In this document: positions 57,217 through 64,000 of the stretch, in pieces
Numbering within the stretch: position 1 is the first letter of the stretch
How the letters are laid out: every line of letters begins with the position of its first letter
DNA from: Pseudomonas viridiflava
GTDB taxonomy: Bacteria > Pseudomonadota > Gammaproteobacteria > Pseudomonadales > Pseudomonadaceae
Assembly: GCF_900601905.1 (NCBI RefSeq)
Contig: NZ_UWFA01000175.1
Span: 41,798-105,797 of the forward strand
Length of the DNA: 64,000 nt
Direction of reading: 5' to 3'
Notes under the pieces: model-generated
What the model was told of the DNA's origin: nothing
Seen by the model: only the letters and a program-made list of their open reading frames with translations
The model's database searches: none
Made by a program: the position numbers and the translations under genes

Positions 57217-59217
57217 TCAGGCGCCGTTGCGCAGCCGGGTGGCAGGGGAAATCGCGTCGGCGGCTTGTTCTTCGCACAACAGAGGCACGCTCACGACAAA
57301 ACAGCTGCCCTTGCCTGGCTCGGAGCGATGGCTGAGCCGACCACCCTGCAGCTCCATCAACTGCGAGCAGATCGCCAGGCCAATTCCCAGCCCGCCGTAC
57401 TGGCGAGTCAGCGAACCATCAAGCTGGAAGAAATGCTGATACAACGTGGCTTCGTCCATGCGGCCAAATCCAATACCGCTGTCGATCACCTCGACGAACA
57501 ACTGCAGCGTGCCCAGGCCTGCCTCTCGAGCCCGCGCCCGTACTCGCACCTTGACCGATCCGGACACCGTGAACTTGATGGCGTTATCCACCAGGCACTC
57601 CAGGCATTGGCGAAGTTTTCTGACATCGCCGGTCACCTTGTCAGGCAGCGATTCGACCATTTCGATGGAGAAACGCAGCCCTTTGGCCCGGGCCGCCTCA
57701 GCAAAACCCTCACGCAGCTTCACAAACAGACAGCCGAGGCTGAAAGGCTCGTGGATCAGGCTGATTCGTCCGGCCTGCAGTTCAGTCAGGGTCAGGATCG
57801 AGTTGACCAGGTTCATCATGTCTTCGGCGGAGCTGGCGGCCGTCTGCTGATAGGACACCAGCTCATCATTCAACTCAACGGTCTGCATCAGCTCCAGCGA
57901 ACCGATGATGCCATTCATCGGCGTGCGCAACTCGTGAGTCAGCGAGGCGAGGAACTCGTCCTTGAGCCGATTGGAGGCAGCAAGTTGCTGGTTGGCGCGC
58001 TCAAGATTTTCGCTGGCTTCACGCATGACTTGGGCATGCTCTTCGCGACTCTGGTTGATGCGTGCCGCCAGGGCCATGGACAGCAACGCCGCTTCCAGCG
58101 CCGAGCCGATCTGGTTGGCATACATGGTGAAAAACGAATGCGGCAGATAGCCCATGAGCATGCCGACATGGATCGAGCTGCCCAGCAGAAAGGCCGTCCA
58201 GGCAACCACGAAGTAACACGCGATTGGCACCTTGTGGACCATCGCGACAATCCCCGCCACAAACACCATCACGGTGAATGCCAGCACCACCGCACCAGAC
58301 AGCCGCAACGCCATGCCCATGTTTGGTACGAGGCTCAATGCCATGATCAGACCCGCCGCGACCATCAGCGCTACCAACGAACGATCAAGCCACCGGGCTA
58401 TGGCTCGGGTCTGCAGGAAGGAACGGGAAAACTGGCAGGCAAACAGGATCGACAGCATCAACAGAAAGACCGGCGCCAGATTGGCCAGCCATGGATTTTC
58501 CGGCCAGAGATACTCGACACCGATGCCATTGAGCGAAATCTGATAGAGCGCAAACGGGGCGATATACAGCACGTAATAGAGATAACTGGGGTCGCGCACG
58601 CCGACATAAATGCACAGGTTGTAGATCAGCATGACCAGCAGCACCCCGAACAGCACGCCCAGTACGTATAACCTGGACGGCTGATCTTCCAGGTAGGCGC
58701 TGGTGCTCCACAGGGCAAGGGGCACCTGCATCGAGCTTGAACTCTTGACCCTCAGGTAGACCGTCTTGCTCTGCCCCGGCAGCAAGGGCAACTCGAATAA
58801 ATAGTTGTTCTGCTTAAACTGGCGACTGGAGAACGGCAGCATATCGCCGGTCTGCCAGGCCAGCTTCTGGGTGCCGTCGACATCAGGCAGGTAGAAGTCC
58901 ACGAAGTCCATGGGCGGGTAGGCCAGCTCCAGCAGCCAGTCGCGATGGATCCTGGCGTCCCTGGGCCGGTACAACAGCTCGACACGCAGCCAGAACGCCG
59001 AGTTTGAAAACCCGGCGTTCAGCGATTCAGTGCGCAGCGGCTTGAAGCTGTCGGACATGGCGGCCGAGCTGACGTCGCTGATGGAAGCATCGCCGTTGAT
59101 GTCCTCGAAGACCTCAACCCCACGGCTCAGCGCGAGGCCTCGGGTGCTCTCGTCGAATTCGACGGCACCGACCCACTGCGGCAGAAACAAGACCAGCAAG
59201 ATCAGCAAATTGCGCAT
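57217..59217 (-). CDS. 7TMR-DISM sensor histidine kinase
   Basis: 666 residues: signal peptide, a ~140-residue periplasmic 7TMR-DISMED2 domain (AFWLRVELLYRPRDARIHRD, LPLLPGQSKTVYLRVKSSSS), seven transmembrane helices (residues ~185-395), a coiled-coil linker, the phosphoacceptor box LASLTHELRTPMNGIIGSLE and the ATPase boxes (DNAIKFTVSG, DSGIGF, GGLGIGLAICSQLMELQGG). No receiver domain follows, so it is not hybrid here. I start it at 59,217, where the signal peptide begins. Divergent from thiD; the ligand is unknown. Confidence 0.9.
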   Translation of the reverse strand: MRNLLILLVLFLPQWVGAVEFDESTRGLALSRGVEVFEDINGDASISDVSSAAMSDSFKPLRTESLNAGFSNSAFWLRVELLYRPRDARIHRDWLLELAYPPMDFVDFYLPDVDGTQKLAWQTGDMLPFSSRQFKQNNYLFELPLLPGQSKTVYLRVKSSSSMQVPLALWSTSAYLEDQPSRLYVLGVLFGVLLVMLIYNLCIYVGVRDPSYLYYVLYIAPFALYQISLNGIGVEYLWPENPWLANLAPVFLLMLSILFACQFSRSFLQTRAIARWLDRSLVALMVAAGLIMALSLVPNMGMALRLSGAVVLAFTVMVFVAGIVAMVHKVPIACYFVVAWTAFLLGSSIHVGMLMGYLPHSFFTMYANQIGSALEAALLSMALAARINQSREEHAQVMREASENLERANQQLAASNRLKDEFLASLTHELRTPMNGIIGSLELMQTVELNDELVSYQQTAASSAEDMMNLVNSILTLTELQAGRISLIHEPFSLGCLFVKLREGFAEAARAKGLRFSIEMVESLPDKVTGDVRKLRQCLECLVDNAIKFTVSGSVKVRVRARAREAGLGTLQLFVEVIDSGIGFGRMDEATLYQHFFQLDGSLTRQYGGLGIGLAICSQLMELQGGRLSHRSEPGKGSCFVVSVPLLCEEQAADAISPATRLRNGA

Positions 59218-59608
59218 AAAGCCCCGGAAAGGTACATCAGCCTGGCCCCCTTCCATTGGAGCGATGGTTCCTGCGTGTCCTGGTGTTTCAGAGTAGTTGC
59301 AGATCGCCGTTAACATAGCCCGCAACACGCCTGGGTACGACCGGCAATTGCGCCATATCTCACCACTTGCCAGGTCCCTCGCGGCCCGCCGATTCAAAGA
59401 ACCGCCCGGAGCATAGCTGGCAAAAGGCTTTCAGAGCCAACTATAAAAAACGCAGCGAAGGCTCTAAATCAGCACTTACAGCGTTCGCAACAGCGCTAGA
59501 CCAATGAATATCAGACTGTTGCAGCAGGCCTACGTCGCTTTAGCCTGTAAGAAAATTCCGCTGGCGATAGGCGGCCTGGAAAAAAGTTTAGTGGTAAGCT
59601 CGCGCTCC
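59218..59608. other. Divergent intergenic region, sensor kinase / thiD
   Basis: 391 bases between two divergent genes, which must hold both promoters. An open frame extends upstream of thiD to 59,504 but has no ribosome site, so I leave it out. No thiamine riboswitch is seen. Confidence 0.5.
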
Positions 59609-60406
59609 ATGACTATCTACTCCTCCCGCCCTGTTGTCCTTTGTCTCTCCGGCCACGATCCAAGTGGTGGTGCCGGCTTGCAGGCAGATATCGAAGCCCT
59701 TCTTGCCCAAGGCTGTCACGCGGCTCCGGCCGTGACTGCGTTAACCGTGCAAGACACGGTCAACGTCACTGACTTTCGGGTGCTGGATCGTGAATGGGTG
59801 CTGGCGCAGGCCAACGCCGTACTCAACGACTCGACCGTCGCGGCGGTGAAGCTGGGCATGCTGGGTTCGCTGGAAATGGTCGACACCATCGTCGAATTGC
59901 TCACGGCCCACGCGCATCTGCCGATGGTCTGCGACCCGGTTTTGCGTGCCGGTGGCGGCGGGCAACTGGGCAAGGACGAAGTCGGCTATGCCATGCGTGA
60001 GCGCCTGCTGCCGCTGGCCACCATCGCCACGCCCAATCTGCCGGAGGCACGCATACTGGCAGAATTGCCGGAAGGCACGGCAGACGAATGCGCGGCGAAA
60101 CTGCTGCCGTTCTGCGAGCACCTGCTGATCACCGGCGGGCACGGCGATGAGGAGCAGGTTCACAACCGTCTTTATATCCGTGGCGGCGAAACCCGCACCT
60201 TTACCTGTCAGCGCCTGCCCGGCAGTTATCACGGCTCCGGCTGCACGCTGGCCAGCGCACTTGCCGGTCGCCTGGCCCAGGGTGAACACCTGATCAGCGC
60301 GGTCCAGACGGCGCTGGACTACACTTGGCGAACCTTGCGCGATGCCGAACAGCTGGGCAAGGGACAATTCGTCCCCCGCCGCCTGCCCCTGGATTTCTGC
60401 TCGTAA
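59609..60406 (+). CDS. thiD: Hydroxymethylpyrimidine/phosphomethylpyrimidine kinase ThiD
   Basis: 265 residues: [70 protein letters not shown] and the anion-hole motif [19 protein letters not shown]. Phosphorylates HMP and HMP-P in thiamine synthesis. Start at 59,609 (MTIYSSRP). Followed 23 bases later by thiE, so the two are likely co-transcribed. Confidence 0.95.
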   Translation: MTIYSSRPVVLCLSGHDPSGGAGLQADIEALLAQGCHAAPAVTALTVQDTVNVTDFRVLDREWVLAQANAVLNDSTVAAVKLGMLGSLEMVDTIVELLTAHAHLPMVCDPVLRAGGGGQLGKDEVGYAMRERLLPLATIATPNLPEARILAELPEGTADECAAKLLPFCEHLLITGGHGDEEQVHNRLYIRGGETRTFTCQRLPGSYHGSGCTLASALAGRLAQGEHLISAVQTALDYTWRTLRDAEQLGKGQFVPRRLPLDFCS

Positions 60407-60429
60407 CGCCACGTGATGAGGCTCCAACC

Positions 60430-61056
60430 ATGAAACTGCGTGGTCTTTACGCCATTACCGACAGTCAACTGTTGGCTGGTAAATTCCTTTCCTATGTCGA
60501 AGCCGCGCTCGATGGCGGTGTCACGCTGTTGCAGTACCGCGACAAAGGCAGCGACGAGTCCCGCCGCCTGCGCGAAGCCACCGCACTGCTCAAGCTGTGT
60601 GAGCGCTACAAGACCCGCCTGATCGTCAATGACGACGCTGACCTGGCCGCCCGGCTGGATGTCGGCGTGCACATGGGGCAAACCGATGGCTCGCTGACTG
60701 ACGCCCGAGGCTTGCTGGGCCACAAGGCCATCGTCGGCGCGACCTGCCATGGCAGTCTTGAGATGGCCGACAAAGCCAAGGCCGAAGGCGCCAGTTACCT
60801 TGCTTTCGGGCGCTTCTTCAACTCCACGACCAAACCCGGCGCTCCGGCCATCGAGCTGGATGTCCTGCGTCAAGCCCGTGCCCGCTTCCACTTGCCGATT
60901 GCCGTCATCGGCGGCATCACCCTGGAGAACGCTCCCCCGCTGGTGGAGCACGGCGCCGATCTGCTGGCCGTCGTCCACGGCCTGTTCGGTGCCGAAAACA
61001 CCCAGGAAGTTACCCGCCGCGCCCGCGCCTTCAACGCCCTGCTTAAAAAGGCCTGA
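60430..61056 (+). CDS. thiE: Thiamine-phosphate synthase ThiE
   Basis: 208 residues, TIM barrel: [91 protein letters not shown] and [21 protein letters not shown]. Joins HMP-PP and thiazole phosphate to make thiamine phosphate. Start at 60,430. Between thiD and hemL, a gene order common in Pseudomonas. Confidence 0.96.
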   Translation: MKLRGLYAITDSQLLAGKFLSYVEAALDGGVTLLQYRDKGSDESRRLREATALLKLCERYKTRLIVNDDADLAARLDVGVHMGQTDGSLTDARGLLGHKAIVGATCHGSLEMADKAKAEGASYLAFGRFFNSTTKPGAPAIELDVLRQARARFHLPIAVIGGITLENAPPLVEHGADLLAVVHGLFGAENTQEVTRRARAFNALLKKA

Positions 61057-61096
61057 ACGCGCCCGCCCCTATTTCGATTAAGCCAGAGACCTGCTC

Positions 61097-62380
61097 ATGT
61101 CCCGTTCTGAAACGCTTTTTGCCAACGCTCAAAAACACATCCCTGGCGGCGTCAATTCGCCCGTTCGAGCCTTCAAGAGCGTGGGCGGCACGCCGTTGTT
61201 CTTCAAACATGCGGCAGGCGCCTACGTCACCGACGAGGACGACAAGCGTTACGTCGACTACGTCGGCTCGTGGGGCCCGATGATCCTCGGCCACAGCCAT
61301 CCGGAAGTGCTGGATGCCGTGCGCAACCAGTTGCAACACGGTTTGTCGTATGGCGCACCGACCGCCATGGAAACCGAAATGGCCGATCTGGTCTGCTCCA
61401 TCGTGCCGTCGATGGAGATGGTGCGCATGGTCAGCTCCGGCACCGAAGCGACCATGAGCGCTATTCGCCTGGCCCGTGGCTTCACCGGTCGCGACAGCAT
61501 CATCAAGTTCGAAGGCTGCTACCACGGTCACTCCGACAGCCTGCTGGTCAAAGCCGGTTCCGGCGCATTGACCCTTGGCGTGCCGAGTTCGCCGGGCGTC
61601 CCTGCTGCCTTCGCCAAACACACCCTGACCGTGCCGTTCAACGACCTGGCGGCGGTTAAAGAGCTGCTGGCCGAAGTGGGTCAGGAAGTCGCGTGCATCA
61701 TCGTTGAGCCAGTGGCAGGCAACATGAACTGCGTACCGCCTGCACCGGGTTACCTGCAAGGCTTGCGCGAGCTGTGCGATGAGCACGGCGTGGTGCTGAT
61801 CTTCGACGAAGTCATGACCGGTTTCCGCGTCGCCCTCGGTGGCGCGCAGGCTTATTACGGCGTCACGCCGGACCTGAGCACCTTCGGCAAGATCATCGGT
61901 GGCGGCATGCCGGTGGGCTGCTTCGGCGGCAAACGCGAAATCATGTCGCACATCGCGCCGCTGGGCCCGGTTTACCAGGCGGGCACCTTGTCCGGCAACC
62001 CGCTGGCCATGGCCGCAGGCCTGACCACGCTGCGCCTGATCAGCCGCCCAGGCTTCCACGACGAGCTCCGTGACTTCACCCGTCGCCTGCTCGAAGGCTT
62101 GCAACAACGCGCCGACGCCGCCGGCATCCCATTCGTGACCACCCAGGCGGGCGGCATGTTTGGACTGTACTTCAGCGATGCCAAGGAGATCGTGACCTTC
62201 AATGACGTCATGACCAGCGACGCCGACCGCTTCAAACGCTTCTTCCACCTGATGCTTGACGGCGGCGTCTACCTGGCCCCAAGCGCATTCGAAGCCGGCT
62301 TCACCTCCATCGCCCACGGCGACGAAGAACTGAAACTGACCCTGGATGCGGCCGAGAAGGCGTTTGCGGCGTTGAAGTAA
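61097..62380 (+). CDS. hemL: Glutamate-1-semialdehyde 2,1-aminomutase HemL
   Basis: 427 residues, full length: [83 protein letters not shown], the PLP lysine in [14 protein letters not shown] and [19 protein letters not shown]. Converts glutamate-1-semialdehyde to 5-aminolevulinate for haem. 40 bases after thiE. Core housekeeping gene. Confidence 0.97.
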   Translation: MSRSETLFANAQKHIPGGVNSPVRAFKSVGGTPLFFKHAAGAYVTDEDDKRYVDYVGSWGPMILGHSHPEVLDAVRNQLQHGLSYGAPTAMETEMADLVCSIVPSMEMVRMVSSGTEATMSAIRLARGFTGRDSIIKFEGCYHGHSDSLLVKAGSGALTLGVPSSPGVPAAFAKHTLTVPFNDLAAVKELLAEVGQEVACIIVEPVAGNMNCVPPAPGYLQGLRELCDEHGVVLIFDEVMTGFRVALGGAQAYYGVTPDLSTFGKIIGGGMPVGCFGGKREIMSHIAPLGPVYQAGTLSGNPLAMAAGLTTLRLISRPGFHDELRDFTRRLLEGLQQRADAAGIPFVTTQAGGMFGLYFSDAKEIVTFNDVMTSDADRFKRFFHLMLDGGVYLAPSAFEAGFTSIAHGDEELKLTLDAAEKAFAALK

Positions 62381-62395
62381 ACGCTGACACCCCGT

Positions 62396-62486
62396 CGTAG
62401 GAGCGGCTTTAGCCGCGAAGAGGCCGTACATCCGCGACCTATTGGTAGTCATGACTGCGGTCTTCGCGGCTAAAGCCGCTCCTACG
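62396..62486. repeat. REP pair (inverted), type 3
   Basis: CGTAGGAGCGGCTTTAGCCGCGAAGA and the exact facing copy (TCTTCGCGGCTAAAGCCG and on) around ~38 bases, directly after hemL. Confidence 0.9.
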
Positions 62487-62643
62487 GACGACAAACACTC
62501 AGCTAAACCGGGCTTTTCAGCCCCGCGCAGCAGAAATTCCGTAAAGACTTTGTAAGGTTGGCCCTGCTTATTTCATAATGCGCAGCCAGCACGTTTAGCT
62601 GGACGGGTCCGCCCGCACCTTTTTCAGAGGTAAGTCGATTCCC

Positions 62644-63192
62644 ATGAACCGCACCGGCCGCACCCTTGCATTGGGCTGCCTGTTGCTTATTCATCCCCTG
62701 CTGGCGAATGCAGGCGGCAACTCGTTGTTAATCCCAGCGGTGGGTCGTTGCACCCTCAATACCCAGCCAGACAACCTGCCCGCAGCGCTTTCGGCCTGTG
62801 AGCAAGCTGCCGACTCCGGGGATGCACAAGCACAATACGAGTTGGGCGAGTTTTACTACGACGGTAAACACGCACAACGCGATCTGCCCAAGGCACTCGG
62901 TTATTTCGAGAAAGCTTCGTTGCAAGGTCATGCCCAGGCGCAATACCAGCTGGGCCTGATGTTCTCGAAGGGCGAAGGCGTGCAGGCCAATAATATTCAG
63001 GCGTATATCGTCCTGAAGATGGCCTCGGTCAATGGTTCTGAAGACGCACTGGATGCAGCCGATGAAGTGTCGGAGCGCATGCAGCGCGACGAGTTGGAAG
63101 TCGCCACTCAGGTGCTGGGCCAGATCTTCCGCAAATACCTGCTGGAATTGCAAACCGCTGAAGGCCGTACGCCGTTCGCGCCGCTGCCGTAA
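62644..63192 (+). CDS. Secreted Sel1-repeat protein
   Basis: 182 residues: signal peptide (to LLANAGG), then two to three Sel1/TPR-like repeats (AQAQYELGEFYYDGKHAQRDL, ALGYFEKASLQGHAQAQYQLGLMFSKGEGV, AYIVLKMASVNGSEDAL). Such repeats mediate protein contacts in the periplasm. Ordinary core gene with an AGAGGTAAG ribosome site. The partner is unknown. Confidence 0.85.
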   Translation: MNRTGRTLALGCLLLIHPLLANAGGNSLLIPAVGRCTLNTQPDNLPAALSACEQAADSGDAQAQYELGEFYYDGKHAQRDLPKALGYFEKASLQGHAQAQYQLGLMFSKGEGVQANNIQAYIVLKMASVNGSEDALDAADEVSERMQRDELEVATQVLGQIFRKYLLELQTAEGRTPFAPLP

Positions 63193-63414
63193 CTCCCTGG
63201 TAACTGCAGCGGCAGCGCCAACCAGGAAATGAAATACCTTCAGTTTCGGAAAAAAACTCGACAATTCTTGTAGGGCTTTTCCCAAACCCCTTTCCCCGTA
63301 TTGAGCACCCTCTGCTCATCAGCCACCCTGCCTTCCTAACAAGGGACGGCCAGCCAGTCAGACTCAGCGCTCCGGACCCGGCCTAGATCACGCCGCCCAG
63401 GCAAGGAGCCTGCA

Positions 63415-64000
63415 ATGACCCAACCGTTCATGACCCCACGCGGGCACATGGCCAACCTCGTCGCCAAAGCACAACGCGATTACCCCCTCGACGCAGCGGG
63501 TATGTGTCCGTTGATGATGCAGACCCTGCAACTGCTGCCGATCCGCTATGGCCGGGTTGAAGACCTCGACCCGGCCCGTGAGCTGAGCATGCCTTACACG
63601 CTGGCGTCCCGGCCGCTGGGCTTTCGTCTGATTCGCGATGGTTTTTTGTACATCATCGACAGTTCCACGGGATTCTTGCACGAGTACAAGACCCAAGATG
63701 GCTCGGCGGCGGCCCTGCTGTTCAAAGGCGACGACGTCAGCAGCAACAAACGCGACTGCGTGATCGAGAACGACCCTGCGCTGGTCTTTTCACGCCGAGC
63801 TGAGCTGCACGTGGCCTATAGCGAAGTGCAGTGGACGGCGTTCAAATGCGCCCAGGTCATGAAAGTCGCGGCCGAGCGTGAGTACTTCATGCAGCGGGTG
63901 AGCTTCGAAAACGTTCAGTACGGCAAAGGCGTGCACTTGTTTGACGATCGCCCCATGGCCGTCTGGCTGGCCGAAACCAGCGCCAGCTGGGCGGACAAAC
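63415..64000 (+). CDS. T6SS effector, toxin VasX N-terminal region (partial)
   Basis: 195 codons, running off the window. The N-terminus MANLVAKAQRDYPLDAAGMCPLM, then LLPIRYGRVEDLDPARELSM, PYTLASRPLGFRLIRDGFLY and IIDSSTGFLHEYKTQDG, matches the 'toxin VasX N-terminal region' domain of membrane-targeting type VI effectors (BTH_I2691-like). The C-terminal pore-forming part lies beyond the window. AAGGAG precedes the ATG. An immunity or chaperone gene would be expected further right. Confidence 0.85.
   Translation, partial: MTQPFMTPRGHMANLVAKAQRDYPLDAAGMCPLMMQTLQLLPIRYGRVEDLDPARELSMPYTLASRPLGFRLIRDGFLYIIDSSTGFLHEYKTQDGSAAALLFKGDDVSSNKRDCVIENDPALVFSRRAELHVAYSEVQWTAFKCAQVMKVAAEREYFMQRVSFENVQYGKGVHLFDDRPMAVWLAETSASWADK

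Noticed and set aside
57265..58671. Long His/Gln-rich frame opposite the sensor kinase
   Set aside because: Composition is that of an antisense GC-rich frame, and the kinase motifs on the other strand are complete.
61043..62494. 483-codon open frame opposite hemL
   Set aside because: Shadow frame; hemL on the plus strand is unmistakable.

Overview
This window looks like the chromosome of a Pseudomonas of the fluorescens/putida type. The last 16 kb are ordinary, GC-rich core genes with Pseudomonas-style REP pairs (amn, aidB-like, thiD, thiE, hemL, rluE, an Lrp/AsnC regulator, a DUF2788 protein, a glutamine-rich DUF6515 protein, a fieF-type exporter, and the start of a VasX-type T6SS effector). 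The first 47.9 kb are accessory. They have uneven base composition, broken genes, recombinases, metal and halide resistance, and defence-type genes. I read this part as one large composite genomic island whose left end lies outside the window.

The right end of the island can be placed. The core gene hrpB (minus strand) is cut within or just after its DEFH (helicase motif II) codons at about 47,917, leaving only the first ~127 codons. The island carries its own complete but divergent hrpB (15,377-17,902), so it seems to replace the gene it breaks. At the left is an overlapping block of four genes (121-5,854): three proteins with full or degenerate tyrosine-recombinase features and one coiled-coil protein. 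This resembles Tn554-like tnpA/B/C sets or 'trio' recombinase islands and is the likely integration machinery.

Layout of the island: 0.1-5.9 kb recombinase block; 6.2-10.3 kb graveyard of broken genes (ABC ATPase piece, an in-frame aconitase/citrate-transporter chimera, amidohydrolase tail, response-regulator remnant) with a 99-bp hairpin repeat on either side of the chimera; 10.6-12.8 kb a membrane protein and two MbcA/ParS-like proteins without a toxin; 13.0-15.3 kb a helicase plus winged-helix/coiled-coil pair, divergent from a small controller-type (C-protein-like) regulator with a C-box-like operator; 15.4-17.9 kb the replacement hrpB; 18.2-19.5 kb a kinase stub and a DUF2726 nuclease-like gene; 19.9-27.1 kb copper resistance (ptrA-like, copABCD, copRS, DUF411) bracketed by a 3' fragment and a complete copy of the same integrase; 29.0-33.1 kb secreted-repeat protein, beta-propeller protein, LysR regulator and TDT transporter; 33.1-38.7 kb a long fluoride-response operon led by a fluoride riboswitch (CLC-F exporter, PII-like/DUF190 proteins, small membrane proteins, and spare copies of the two classic fluoride targets, enolase and pyrophosphatase, plus a uracil-DNA-glycosylase-like protein); 38.8-40.4 kb a MerR regulator with a shortened ACR3-like permease and another DUF190 gene; 40.9-42.4 kb a channel-like membrane protein; 42.6-47.4 kb a six-gene TIR/SLOG/membrane-protein cluster.

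The strongest candidates for an undescribed system are the TIR-SLOG-membrane cluster next to the right junction (a Thoeris-like arrangement with separate parts and four different TIR proteins) and the helicase/winged-helix pair apparently controlled by a restriction-modification-style controller. All functional statements come from reading motifs by eye. No database search was possible.
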